This document shows positions 18,951 through 29,813 of a stretch of 46,421 nucleotides of DNA, piece by piece. Both the position numbers and the translations under genes were made by a program. This DNA is from JAWLCQ01 sp041687095 (GTDB taxonomy: Bacteria; Planctomycetota; Phycisphaerae; SM23-33): contig JAWLCQ010000016.1 of the NCBI GenBank assembly GCA_041687095.1, positions 1 through 46,421 of the forward strand, written 5' to 3'. Position 1 is the stretch's first letter, and each line of letters begins with the position of its first letter. The notes below the pieces were generated by a model. That model was given only the letters and a program-made list of their open reading frames with translations. It had not been told where the DNA came from and ran no database searches.

Positions 18951-19904
18951 ATGCGGCCAACACCCAATCACTCTCCCCGACGCAGTCGCACGAGGCCGGG
19001 AACGCATCTTCCCGTCCTCGCCGGAGCCGTTCTCGATGCCCTCGCCCCCACCGCCGACCAGGTCGTGGTGGACGCCACGGTTGGATACGGCGGACATGCC
19101 GAAAAGTTCGCGAAAACCCCCGGTTTTCACGGAATTCTCATCGGAATGGACGTCGACGGCGAGCAGCTCCAGCGCACCCGCCAACGCCTCGAATCCCGTG
19201 GGGTTACCCTCCGGGCGCACCATCGGAATTTCTCCGAGATTGCCGAGGTCCTTCGCGTCGAAGCCATCCCGGCCGCCGATGTCATCTTCGCCGATCTGGG
19301 CGTCTCCAGCATGCAGATCGACGACCCGCAGCGGGGCATGCACTACAAGGCGGACGGGCCCCTGGACATGCGGATGGACGACCGCCTGGAGACGACGGCC
19401 GCCGACCTGCTGCGAACGCTGCCGCAGGAGCGGATCGAGAGCGCCCTCCGCGAGCTGTCCGACGAGCCCCACGCCGCCCGCATCGCCGAGTGGATCGTGA
19501 ATCAGCGGCAGGCGGCGCCGCTGGAGCGGGTGGACCAGCTCGTCCGCCTCGTCCTCGACGCCAAGGGGGCCCGTTCCCGCGGGCCCAAACCGAAGTGGAA
19601 CCCCTACGGCTCGCAGCACCCGGCCGCCCGCACGTTCCAGGCCCTGCGGATCCTCGTGAACGACGAGCTGGGGCACCTGGAGCGGCTGCTGGAGGCGGCC
19701 CCGGGGCTGCTGGCGCCGGGCGGGCGGATCGGGATCATCAGCTTTCAGCCGGGGGAGGATCGCCTCGTCAAGCGGGCGTTCCAGGGCGGGGTGGAACGCG
19801 GGGACTACGCCTGGACCTGCCCCAAGCCCATCACCCCCTCCCCCACCGAAGCGCACCGCAACCCCCGCAGCGCGTCGGGACGCTTCCGCTGGGCGCGGAA
19901 GTAG
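18951..19904 (+). CDS. rsmH: 16S rRNA m4C1402 methyltransferase RsmH (MraW)
   Basis: This 317-residue SAM-dependent enzyme methylates N4 of C1402 in the 16S decoding centre. Visible motifs are THLPVLAGAVLDAL, the SAM site VDATVGYGGHAEKF, FADLGVSSMQIDDPQRGM, the catalytic-domain SQHPAARTFQALRI, and GRIGIISFQPGEDRLVKRAF. It starts about 70 bp from the rRNA promoter and is divergent from it. TAGAAT at 18935-18940 lies only 10 bases before the ATG, so the mRNA may be leaderless; no Shine-Dalgarno is seen. The gene is not in a dcw cluster, where it usually sits. Confidence 0.95.
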   Translation: MRPTPNHSPRRSRTRPGTHLPVLAGAVLDALAPTADQVVVDATVGYGGHAEKFAKTPGFHGILIGMDVDGEQLQRTRQRLESRGVTLRAHHRNFSEIAEVLRVEAIPAADVIFADLGVSSMQIDDPQRGMHYKADGPLDMRMDDRLETTAADLLRTLPQERIESALRELSDEPHAARIAEWIVNQRQAAPLERVDQLVRLVLDAKGARSRGPKPKWNPYGSQHPAARTFQALRILVNDELGHLERLLEAAPGLLAPGGRIGIISFQPGEDRLVKRAFQGGVERGDYAWTCPKPITPSPTEAHRNPRSASGRFRWARK

Positions 19905-20013
19905 CCCGCAGGACGCATCCCAGACACTTCGCGGGCAGCGTCGGTTGGGCATGGCTGCGCGCGACTTCGCCAAAGCTACGCCGCGGCAGGCCGCGTCGCT
20001 GCGCAAGCCACGG

Positions 20014-20241
20014 AGGATCTTGCGCGAAGGGCTCCGACGGCAGTTCCCAACGCCCCCCGACTGCGTCGGGGGGATGCCCGGGAACACCAGAAGGGACGCT
20101 TTCTCCGCGCCAAGGCACCCCCCGGACGCAGTCCGGGGGCGTTGGAAGCGATTCCCTCCAAGAGACCCGGGACCCTTGGGTCGCAAAACACTGATGTTCC
20201 TGCGGTTACGTCAGATTCCTCTGGGGTTCGCGCAAGATCCT
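20014..20241. repeat. Repeat element with 15 bp terminal inverted repeats
   Basis: AGGATCTTGCGCGAA at 20014-20028 is matched by its exact complement at 20227-20241. The enclosed 198 bp contain two inverted hairpins of the GACTGCGTC family (20046-20077 and 20117-20145), as in dnaE2. No coding frame is credible. The rest of 19905-20275 holds nothing else I recognise. Confidence 0.7.
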
Positions 20242-20275
20242 TCACGGCACCTCGGGGGGATGACGGGAAGGCGGG

Positions 20276-22657
20276 CTACTCGCTCTTCGCCTGCGTCTCC
20301 TTGGCCCGGCTGAGGGCGGAGTTCATGATCCCGAGGTTGTGGCCATCGGGCTTCTCTCTGGCCTTTTCGGCGGCGATGGCGGCTTCGATTTCCTTGGCGG
20401 CGCGGGGGTCCCCGGTGCGGGACAGGGCGTCGGCGGCCGAGCCGCGGAGGTAGGGGTTCTCCTGCGTGCGGAGGTGCTCGATGAGGGCCGTGGCGGCCGC
20501 CTCGGTGCCGACCCTGCCCAGGGCGGGGTACAGGGCGTCGCGCTTGAGGCCCCAGTCGCTCTTGGGGTTGTTGGCGATCTCGACGAGCGTGGCGGCGGCC
20601 TTATCCCCGCCGATGTTGCCCAGCGCCAGCACGGCTGCCCGGGGCGAGTGGCCGCGACCGCCCGCGGTGGCGATGGGGGCGAGGACGTCGACGGCGGGGT
20701 CGCCGAATTTCGCCAGGGCGTCGGCGGCGATGTAGTCGAGGTAGGCCTTCTCGTTGGCGAGGACCTTGGCGAGGGGCTCGACGGCCTTGGGGTTTCCGCT
20801 GGCGCCCAACGCGCGGACGGCGGATTTGCGGACGGCGTACTCGGGATCGTCGAGGAGCTTGATGAGGGCGTCGACGATGGCGGGATCGTTCTTCACGAAG
20901 GGCGGGAACGCGGGGCTCGGACCGGACAGCCCGAGGAAGACCACCGTCGCCCAGCGGACATGGGAATCGGGGTCACCGAGGCCCCGGACGACCTCCTCGG
21001 TGGATCTGGGAGCATGCTTGGGCGGGGTCTGCTTGCGGAACTCCGCCTCCTTGTACGCCCCCTGCACGCTCACGTGCGTGCGTTCGGAGCCCGCGTTGGC
21101 CATGAGGATGTCGCCCTTGGCGACGGCGTCGACGATGATGTCGTGCTTGCGGACGGGGTCGTCGTCCTCGAGCTGGAGGCACCCGAAGGCCTTGGGCCAG
21201 ATGCGGCGGACGACCTCGGGCGTGCCCCGCGAGCCCATGTCCATCTCGCTGTAGCAGGAGCTGTTGGCGTAGTACCGCGTCGAGCCCAGCTCGGGGATGA
21301 TGAGCACGTCGGGGTGCTTGAGGCTGAGCTTGCGCCAGACCTCGGGGGCGAGCAGGCCCCACGACCACGCCTCGTCCTTGCCGCGCGGGCGGTACACCCC
21401 GTTGGTGTCGATGTAGAACAGCTTGCAGCCCCAGCGGTCCTTGGCGTACTGGATCTTGTCGTCGAGTTCCTCGAAGGGGGGCTTGGCGGCGCCGTAGGAG
21501 TGCTGGACGGTGCTCTTCTCGGCGTTGTAGATGACGCGGGAGGGGCGGAGGCAGACGCCCGGGAGGAGTCCGGCGTCGGAGATGACCTTCCAGAACTCGT
21601 CGGCGACGAGGTCCATCTGCGGGTTGAGCCACCGCGTGTGGCGGGGATCGCCCACGTAGGTGATCTTCCCGATCTTGTTGCCCTCGATCTCCCACAGGAT
21701 GATCCCCTGGGCGCCGAACTCCTTGGCGGACTGGGCGGTGGCGGCCGCCTTCTTGAGCATCATCTCGCGGAACTTGGGGTCGAGGGTGTCGGCGGCGGTG
21801 GCGGCTTCCAGGTCCTTGGCGCGTTCGACGGCCTCCGCCTCGGTGAGCCCGCCCCCGGGGAACAGGCGCTTGATGGGTCGGCGGTCCGGCCAGTCGAGCG
21901 TCATGGGGTACGCCTGGGCCCAGGCGTCGCAGACGTCCTGGGCGAGGTCAAGCGGGTCGGCGTTGGGGGATCCCAAGCGGAGCGACAGGCGGTACGTGTC
22001 GGTCTTCCCGGGGGCGATGGGGCGGCGGACGTAGACCTCGTCGTAGATCATCTTGTCCCCCCCGCTCTGCACGGTGATCGCCTGCGTCTTGCCGCTGCCC
22101 AGCGAGACCGTCAGCGGGCCGGTGGGATCGAGGTTCACCAGCACGGCCATGCCCGCATCGCTGCGAACAGGGATGATCGTCGGCTGCTCGACGTTGTGCT
22201 GCGTCCGCTGCACGCCCATCTGCCCGAAGGCATTGTCGAAGATCCGCGGCCAGTTGAGTTCGCCCGGAAGCGCCAGGACCAGCGGGGTGAGGTGGATCTC
22301 GCGGAGGGTGTCCTGGGAGGTGTTCTCGACGGCGATGGTCAGGTCCAGGCGGTTGTTTCCGCCCTGGTACGCGCAGGAGACGACGCCCCAGGGGTACGTG
22401 AGCGTGACGAAGGGGTGCTTGCGAGTCCCGGCGGCGACAGCGGGCTTGTCGTTGGGCGTGTAGGTGGCGCCGTCGGCCTTCTCGAAGACGGCGCGGGCGA
22501 CCTTAAACTCCCCGTCGGCGAGGACGGTGGCGCCGTTCCAGGTCAGCGCCTCCAGACCCTTGGCACCGGGGCTGACAACGAGCTTGGGGGCCTCCGCGAG
22601 GGCGGGGGCGATGAGTGCGAGAAGAATCAGGGCGACGGTCAGGCGGGATGCGTTCAT
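20276..22657 (-). CDS. Secreted protein with a hydrolase-like barrel and C-terminal HEAT repeats
   Basis: This 793-residue protein has a clear signal peptide (MNASRLTVALILLALIAPALA). Residues 25-290 look like a beta-sandwich of the kind found in glycoside hydrolases. Residues 300-570 look barrel-like, with GAQGIILWEIEGNKIG, GVCLRPSRVIYN and CKLFYIDTNGVYR. Residues about 600-770 are HEAT/PBS-lyase repeats (DPEYAVRKSAVRALGASG, YIAADALAKFGDPA, LRGSAADALSRTGDPRAA). This suggests an exported carbohydrate-related protein with a binding scaffold, but I cannot name a family or catalytic pair. The ATG at 22657 has GGAGG upstream; the longer frame lacks support. Confidence 0.75.
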   Translation of the reverse strand: MNASRLTVALILLALIAPALAEAPKLVVSPGAKGLEALTWNGATVLADGEFKVARAVFEKADGATYTPNDKPAVAAGTRKHPFVTLTYPWGVVSCAYQGGNNRLDLTIAVENTSQDTLREIHLTPLVLALPGELNWPRIFDNAFGQMGVQRTQHNVEQPTIIPVRSDAGMAVLVNLDPTGPLTVSLGSGKTQAITVQSGGDKMIYDEVYVRRPIAPGKTDTYRLSLRLGSPNADPLDLAQDVCDAWAQAYPMTLDWPDRRPIKRLFPGGGLTEAEAVERAKDLEAATAADTLDPKFREMMLKKAAATAQSAKEFGAQGIILWEIEGNKIGKITYVGDPRHTRWLNPQMDLVADEFWKVISDAGLLPGVCLRPSRVIYNAEKSTVQHSYGAAKPPFEELDDKIQYAKDRWGCKLFYIDTNGVYRPRGKDEAWSWGLLAPEVWRKLSLKHPDVLIIPELGSTRYYANSSCYSEMDMGSRGTPEVVRRIWPKAFGCLQLEDDDPVRKHDIIVDAVAKGDILMANAGSERTHVSVQGAYKEAEFRKQTPPKHAPRSTEEVVRGLGDPDSHVRWATVVFLGLSGPSPAFPPFVKNDPAIVDALIKLLDDPEYAVRKSAVRALGASGNPKAVEPLAKVLANEKAYLDYIAADALAKFGDPAVDVLAPIATAGGRGHSPRAAVLALGNIGGDKAAATLVEIANNPKSDWGLKRDALYPALGRVGTEAAATALIEHLRTQENPYLRGSAADALSRTGDPRAAKEIEAAIAAEKAREKPDGHNLGIMNSALSRAKETQAKSE

Positions 22658-22769
22658 GGGCAGCCTCCGGATCAAAGGGTTCACGCAGGGGGTCCGGAAC
22701 GAACGGACGTGCATGATTCTACTCGCGCGGGGGCGAAAGGGACACCGCAATCCCACTGTCGCGGAACCG

Positions 22770-23000
22770 TTCCTCTCGTTCCCGGACGTGGGGGGTCAGG
22801 AGCCCCCCCACCTGCTGCGACGGGGGTCTCCTGACCCCCGGCGTCCGGGAGGGGCGAGGGACGCCTCCGCGGCAGCGTCGTTGGAGCACTCCCTTCGCGG
22901 CGGCGGCCGCCGCGACCGGAGCGCCGCCATAACGCTCTCGCGGAGGCGTTCGTTGTCCTTCCCGGACATTGGGGTCAGGAGACCCCCAACGCACGCGCTC
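22770..23000. repeat. Cluster of palindromic GGGGTCAGGAG(A/C)CCCC repeats
   Basis: TTCCCGGACGTGGGGGGTC (from about 22778) and TTCCCGGACATTGGGGTC (from about 22958) are direct copies, each followed by a hairpin of the form GGGGTC-AGGA-GACCCC. An inverted copy, GGGGGTCTCCTGACCCCC, lies at about 22822-22839. Together they fill the non-coding space between two minus-strand genes and may also serve as the terminator of the upstream SEC-C gene. Confidence 0.7.
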
Positions 23001-23069
23001 CAGGCGTCGCAAGCGCTTGGGGCAGCGCGGGCGCCTGGGGGCGAGGCGGCATTGGGGGGCGGCGGGGCC

Positions 23070-25223
<2,154 letters not shown>

Positions 25224-25537
25224 GGGGACTCTCTATGCTCGTGGTGGGGATTCCTCCCTTCATCGTACGTGGGAACGGGACGAGGGCAAGCCTGTTCCCG
25301 GGACAGGGCGGCGGCGTGAGCGACTTTCTTTTCTGGTCACCGTTCCCGGGGCGCCGCCCTCAAGCGGCGATGTTTGCCGCTTGGGGGTGCCGCGGCCCCC
25401 GGGGCATAGAGGCGGGGAACTGCGGATTGCGGATTCGTGCCATCCGGGACCGGGGGCGAGTTCGAGGGGCCCGCAACCGGGGCGCAGGACGCCAGGAGGA
25501 CACGCAGGAAAAACCTCGCGCGCCGCGTGAAAACCCC
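25224..25537. other. Intergenic region with no recognised gene
   Basis: This is about 310 bp between the SEC-C gene start and the tRNA-Lys promoter. Only a degenerate GGATTGCGGATTCG-type dispersed repeat (near 25422) and GC-rich palindromes are visible. It must hold the promoter for the minus-strand SEC-C gene, which I cannot locate. Confidence 0.5.
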
Positions 25538-25567
25538 TTGACCACCGCCCCCGTCATGCTCTACAGT
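25538..25567 (+). promoter_or_regulatory. Promoter of tRNA-Lys
   Basis: TTGACC (25538-25543), an 18 bp spacer and TACAGT (25562-25567), ending 21 bases before the mature tRNA 5' end. Confidence 0.65.
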
Positions 25568-25588
25568 TGCGCATTCGACGCAAGCGAC

Positions 25589-25661
<73 letters not shown>

Positions 25662-25856
25662 GTGTCCGATTCCTCATGGGGTCTGCCGGGGCGGTTGTGG
25701 CGGGCTCTCGCTTTCATCTTCACCAGCACAACGGTCGGACAGCGAATCGCGTGATCGCCACCGGGCTGTTGGTCGGTCTCCGACACCCGCGCACGGACGC
25801 ACGCGTCATCGCCCCCCCATCCATGGGCGGGGATCAACAGGATTGAGGACTCGTGC

Positions 25857-26408
25857 ATGGGAAAGCCGGCGATGTGCTTTGAGGAAGGCGAGCGATTCTT
25901 CCTGGATCGTGTGTACGGACACGCAATCGAGCTTCACCGCATCAGCACCTTCTGGCCGGCACCGCTCCGCGAGGTCATCGGGGCAAAGCTGGGTTGTGCG
26001 ATTCGCTGGCGTCAGTCAGCCGAGTTCTCGGAAGATCAATCGGTCGTGGGCACACCTCTTGCCGACAAGCATGGCCTGTACCAGATCCTGATCATCACCC
26101 CTCGTTCGGCGCAGCATGGACTTATCGTCGACTGGCTGTGCGTGCATGAGCTGGGGCACCTGGTGTACCACCACTACTGGTCGGGCGAAGCCGCGTTCGG
26201 ATCGGGGGAGACTCTTGAGGAGTACTGGGCCGATGCATTCGCCCTGGGGGTCCTCGTCCTCAAGAGCAAGGCACTGCACGCGGACCTCTGGAGAGTGGTA
26301 GAGAGGTTGCGGTCGCGAGGTCACGCCACTCTGAGACGGTGGGACGAAGTGGCATTCTACGCCGAAGTCGCCCGAATCCTGCAGTTGTACAGCCGAGAGA
26401 GCAACTGA
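25857..26408 (+). CDS. ImmA/IrrE-like zinc metallopeptidase
   Basis: This 183-residue cytoplasmic protein has a zincin signature: H97-E98-x2-H101 in CVHELGHLVYHHYW and a downstream acidic motif, EEYWADAFALG (E121/E122, D126), that fits the third metal ligand. Size and layout are like ImmA/IrrE (DUF955) peptidases, which cleave repressors in mobile elements or stress pathways. No repressor gene or HTH domain is present. Base composition is clearly less GC-rich than in the flanking genes. It is followed 60 bp later by a small gene of unknown function and preceded by tRNA-Lys, which suggests an acquired segment. Confidence 0.75.
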   Translation: MGKPAMCFEEGERFFLDRVYGHAIELHRISTFWPAPLREVIGAKLGCAIRWRQSAEFSEDQSVVGTPLADKHGLYQILIITPRSAQHGLIVDWLCVHELGHLVYHHYWSGEAAFGSGETLEEYWADAFALGVLVLKSKALHADLWRVVERLRSRGHATLRRWDEVAFYAEVARILQLYSRESN

Positions 26409-26468
26409 GAGTTGAGCTTGACCGTGCCGATCACCAGGGATAAGATTGATTGAGAGATAGAGGTCCAT

Positions 26469-26753
26469 ATGGAAAAGTCTCGCCACGCAATCCGTGTCTC
26501 GCTCGGTGGGTCGTCCGTCGAGGGCTCTGAGGCCGCCTGTGCTGCCTTCATGAAGACGCTCCCTCGTATGACGCGCGTACCGCTGGATGAGGTGCTGGGC
26601 GAAGGCCACGGGCTGGGATGGATCGTCTGCTCCGGGGCCAGAACGCTCGAAGAAGCCAGGAAGCTGGCGGAGGCCTTCCGCGTTGAGGTGGGGCGGATGC
26701 GGGAGGAACTCGCCTCGATCGAGTGGCCCGCGCCCCAGGACCCGTCCAAGTAG
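26469..26753 (+). CDS. Small hypothetical protein next to the ImmA-like gene
   Basis: I do not recognise this 94-residue protein. It reads as a beta strand (RHAIRVSLGG), a helix (EGSEAACAAFMKTL), a strand with GLGWIVCSGA, and a C-terminal amphipathic helix (LEEARKLAEAFRVEVGRMREEL). It has no signal or membrane segment. The ATG has GATAGAGG upstream. It lies on the same strand as the metallopeptidase gene with similar lower GC, so the two may be functional partners. Confidence 0.6.
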   Translation: MEKSRHAIRVSLGGSSVEGSEAACAAFMKTLPRMTRVPLDEVLGEGHGLGWIVCSGARTLEEARKLAEAFRVEVGRMREELASIEWPAPQDPSK

Positions 26754-26866
26754 TCCCCCTTTTCGCAGGTTTCGCTCACCGGTGAGAGCGGGGCGAACTC
26801 TGACCCTGATCCCTCTTCCACCCGCCCGTCATGACCCAGCCCCTCGGGCCCACGATCCCGGAAAGA

Positions 26867-26941
26867 TTAGCGGCGGGCGGTGCGCCCGCCCGGAGGGATC
26901 TTTCGATCCCCGAACCGGGCGGTCGTACCGACCGCCGCTAA
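26867..26941. repeat. Palindromic repeat TTAGCGGCGG ... CCGCCGCTAA
   Basis: TTAGCGGCGG (26867-26876) and CCGCCGCTAA (26932-26941) bound two GC-rich sub-hairpins (GGGCGGTGCGCCCGCC and CGGGCGGTCGTACCGACCG). The layout is like the REP-type elements elsewhere in this window. No gene lies between 26754 and 27081. Confidence 0.7.
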
Positions 26942-27020
26942 ATGGTATGCAACGCTCTCGGTCTGGGTCCCGTCCGCGCTTCGTACTTCCGCAGACCCTC
27001 ACCGTCAACCCAGTCCCGAA

Positions 27021-27068
27021 TCAACCAATCAGCCAGTCAACCAGTCAACCAGTCAACCAGTCAACCGG
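27021..27068. repeat. Tandem octamer repeat (TCAACCAG)6
   Basis: Six consecutive 8 bp units, the middle three identical, lie 14 bp beyond the stop codon of the minus-strand sulfate-activation gene. This is a simple-sequence tract, prone to slippage. On the minus strand the unit reads CTGGTTGA. Confidence 0.9.
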
Positions 27069-27081
27069 TCCCGCCGCCTCG

Positions 27082-28806
27082 CTACGCCTGCGCCCCGATG
27101 AACCCGTTCTTCTCCAGGTGCAGGATCACGCTCTGGACGCACTCCTCGGGGGAGAGTTCCGAGGTGTCGATGGCCAGGTCGGCGTCGGCGGGGGCTTCGT
27201 AGGGATCGCTGATGCCGGTGAACTCCTTGATGATCCCCGCGCGGGCCTTGGCGAAGAGGCCCTTGCGGTCCCGCTGCTCGCAGACCTCCAGCGGGGTCGA
27301 GACGTGCACCAGCACGAACCCCCCCACCGGGTCGATCATTTTGCGGACGTCCTGGCGGGTCGCGTTGTACGGGGCGATCGGGGCACAGACCGCGATCCCA
27401 CCGTTCTTCGTGATCTCCGACGCCACCCACCCGATGCGGCGGATGTTGATGTCCCGGTGCTCCTTCGAGAACCCCAGCTCGCTCGACAGGTGCTTGCGGA
27501 CCAGGTCCCCGTCCAGCAGCGTCGTCGGCCGACCGCCGATCTCCATGAGCTTCACGATCAGCACGTTCGCCAGCGTGCTCTTGCCGCTGGACGGGAGGCC
27601 GGTGAAGAAGACGGTGAACCCCTGCTTGCTCCGCGGGGGATAGGTGCGGCGAAGCTCCTCGACGACCTCGGGGAAGCTGAACCATTCGGGCAGCTCGCGG
27701 CCCTCGGCGAGGCGGTTGCGGAGTTCCGTGCCCGAGATGTCCCGCGTGCGGGCGCCCTGCGGCACCTCGTCCACGGGCAGGTAGGCGTCGCGGTCCTCCA
27801 CGTAGACCATCATCTTGAACGGGACCATGGAGATCCCGAGTTCGTCCTCGTGCTTCTGGAGCAGTTCCTGCGCGTCGTAGGGCCCGTAGAAGGGCTTGCC
27901 CGACGAGTCATTGCCCGGGCCCGCATGGTCGCGCCCGACGATGAAGTGCGTGCAGCCGTAGTTCTTGCGGATGATCGCGTGCCAGACGGCCTCGCGGGGC
28001 CCGCCCATCCGCATCGCCAGGGGGAGCAGCGACATGGTGGCCGTGTTCTTGGGGTAGTGCTTCATCACCGCCTGGTAGCAGCGGACGCGGGTGAAGTGGT
28101 CGACGTCCCCGGGCTTGGTGAGCCCGACGACGGGATGGATGAGGAGGTTGGCCTCGAGGTCGGCCGCGGCCCGGAAGGTGAGTTCCTGGTGCGCGCGGTG
28201 CAGGGGGTTGCGGGTCTGGAAGGCGACGACCTTCCGCCAGCCCAGCGAGGCGAAGTGCTCGCGGGTCTGGGCGGGGGTGAGGCGGAGTTCGACGTAGTCG
28301 TAGTAGTTGGGCAGTTGCGCGCCCTCGACCGTGCCCCCAAGGTAGTAGGGGTTCGTGCGGTTGAGCAGGTGGGCGACCCCGGGGTGCTCCGGACTGTCCG
28401 TGCCGAAGACCTTGCGGGCCTCGGCCTTGAGGTCGGGCTGCCAGATGTCCTCGACGTGCAGGGCCGCGAGCATCGTGCCCTCGAAGTCGCGGAGGGCGAC
28501 GGTGCTGCCGGGCTTGAGGCTGGTGGCGAAGGCCTCGGGGACGTCGAGGGTGATCGGCATCGGCCAGAGGGCTCCGTCGGCGAGGCGCATCTCCTCGCAG
28601 ACGCGGTCGTAGTCCTTGCGAGTCATGAAGCCCTTCAGGGGCGAGAACCCGCCGTTCATCAGCAGTTCCAGATCGCAGATGTGCCGGGGGGTCAGATCCC
28701 ACGAGGGCCAGTCTCGCGAGGCGGCCTTCATCTCCTTCACCCGCTCGGGCGAGGCCAGAAGGTTCACCAACGTTCCCCCGTGCGGTGCCGTGACGTGCTG
28801 CGCCAT
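27082..28806 (-). CDS. sat/cysC: Bifunctional sulfate adenylyltransferase / adenylylsulfate kinase
   Basis: This 574-residue fusion activates sulfate to APS (N-terminal ATP sulfurylase, residues 1-385) and then to PAPS (C-terminal APS kinase, 395-574). Sulfurylase motifs are QTRNPLHRAHQ and GRDHAGPG. Kinase motifs are the P-loop GLPSSGKST, DGDLVRKHL, and VHVSTPLEVCEQRD. The linker carries DISGTELR. The ATG at 28806 has AAGGAG 9 bases upstream. The order Sat-CysC is common and supports assimilatory sulfate reduction or sulfation. The abundance of secreted and sulfatase-like enzymes in Planctomycetes fits, but nothing in this window shows the use of PAPS. Confidence 0.95.
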   Translation of the reverse strand: MAQHVTAPHGGTLVNLLASPERVKEMKAASRDWPSWDLTPRHICDLELLMNGGFSPLKGFMTRKDYDRVCEEMRLADGALWPMPITLDVPEAFATSLKPGSTVALRDFEGTMLAALHVEDIWQPDLKAEARKVFGTDSPEHPGVAHLLNRTNPYYLGGTVEGAQLPNYYDYVELRLTPAQTREHFASLGWRKVVAFQTRNPLHRAHQELTFRAAADLEANLLIHPVVGLTKPGDVDHFTRVRCYQAVMKHYPKNTATMSLLPLAMRMGGPREAVWHAIIRKNYGCTHFIVGRDHAGPGNDSSGKPFYGPYDAQELLQKHEDELGISMVPFKMMVYVEDRDAYLPVDEVPQGARTRDISGTELRNRLAEGRELPEWFSFPEVVEELRRTYPPRSKQGFTVFFTGLPSSGKSTLANVLIVKLMEIGGRPTTLLDGDLVRKHLSSELGFSKEHRDINIRRIGWVASEITKNGGIAVCAPIAPYNATRQDVRKMIDPVGGFVLVHVSTPLEVCEQRDRKGLFAKARAGIIKEFTGISDPYEAPADADLAIDTSELSPEECVQSVILHLEKNGFIGAQA

Positions 28807-28906
28807 GCCTTCGTTCTCCTTCGTCTCTTTCCTCTGCCGGTGCGGGAGGCCAATGCTCTCGCCGCACCAACACCGCCCCGGCCGACGACGCCCGCAGGCA
28901 TCCGCT

Positions 28907-28935
28907 CTTATCGTTCGGGGCGATAAGTGAGTCAA
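28907..28935 (-). promoter_or_regulatory. sat/cysC promoter containing an operator-like palindrome
   Basis: The minus strand has TTGACT (28935-28930), a 17 bp spacer and GATAAG (28912-28907). A perfect palindrome, CTTATCG-N7-CGATAAG (28907-28927), covers the -10 and most of the spacer. A bound repressor there would block RNA polymerase. A second short palindrome, AGTCAA-N8-TTGACT (28930-28949), lies over the -35. Confidence 0.65.
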
Positions 28936-28949
28936 GTAAGGTTTTGACT

Positions 28950-29268
28950 AAGACGCCAGGCGGGCCAACCATGGCCACGCGGCCAACGCCGCCGCCGGGA
29001 GCACTCTTCCTCTCGACGACCTGACCTGCAATCCGGCCCACGCCCCTGCGGGCGCCGACCACTGCCCTCTATAATCCCCACTTCTTCTACCGACGCAATA
29101 GGCATTACCCTTCGAATCCCATTTTTTTGAGCCCCAGGGTTGCCCTCCCGATCCGTGGGCCGATCTCCGCCCCCCCAGCCACGCCGGCGCGAGGCGCCCG
29201 AAAACACGCTCCGCCCGATGGCCCGCTCGTGGTCGGGCCACGGCTCCAACTCCTCCGTTCGAACGAGG
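28950..29268. other. Intergenic region, no gene recognised
   Basis: This is about 320 bp between the sat/cysC promoter and the small minus-strand frame. I see no RNA, repeat family or credible coding frame. Confidence 0.5.
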
Positions 29269-29466
29269 TTACGCGCTGGCCCGACGAGTCGGCAGCCCTT
29301 CGGACGCCTCCTCCGCACCGTGCGGATCCTCCCCGTCGAACAGGGCCCGATGCGACTGGACCCGCGCCGCGTACTTGCGGATCCGAAGTTCCCGAGCACT
29401 GAGAGTGTCGGACCGCGGAATCTCGGACTCGCCCTCGCCGAACCAACTGGGTCGAAAGGCTCTCAT
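29269..29466 (-). CDS. Possible small hypothetical protein (65 aa)
   Basis: The frame begins MRAFRPSWFGEGESEIPR and continues with a basic helix, SARELRIRKYAARVQSHRAL. GGGAGAGG lies eight bases before the ATG. Amino-acid composition is balanced rather than the Arg/Pro/Ala-rich composition of shadow frames here. I do not recognise a family. It may be real, but without a homology search it is tentative. Confidence 0.4.
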   Translation of the reverse strand: MRAFRPSWFGEGESEIPRSDTLSARELRIRKYAARVQSHRALFDGEDPHGAEEASEGLPTRRASA

Positions 29467-29731
29467 GGTGGCCTCTCCCTTGCCCGCTCCTTGCCCGACG
29501 TGGCCTCGGGTCCTCCGGAAGGAACCTCCCTGTCCATTGCACCGAGGGGGGGGCGTGGAGCACAGTGACTGCTCGATATGCCGACCTGCCATCACTCTAT
29601 ACGTAAGAAAACCGAAAAAACGCGTTGATCGGGCTTTTTCTTTACCGGAAGGCCGGGACGCCGGCGGGCAGAGGCTGGGGGGAGGCAGGAGATACGCTCG
29701 GGGGGAGGCTCCGAGCAGAGCGCATAAAAAA

Positions 29732-29802
29732 CTGGCCCGCAGGGATTTGAACCCCGACAACGTGATCCAGAGTCACGTGTGCTACCGTTACACTACGGGC
29801 CA
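29732..29802 (-). tRNA. tRNA-Gln (anticodon CTG)
   Basis: The 71-base cloverleaf has acceptor TGGCCCG/CGGGCCA, D-arm TGTAACGGTAGCA, anticodon stem CGTGA/TCACG with loop CTCTGGA, and T-arm GGGGTTCAAATCCC. No CCA is encoded. Confidence 0.96.
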
Positions 29803-29813
29803 ATGTTGATGGA

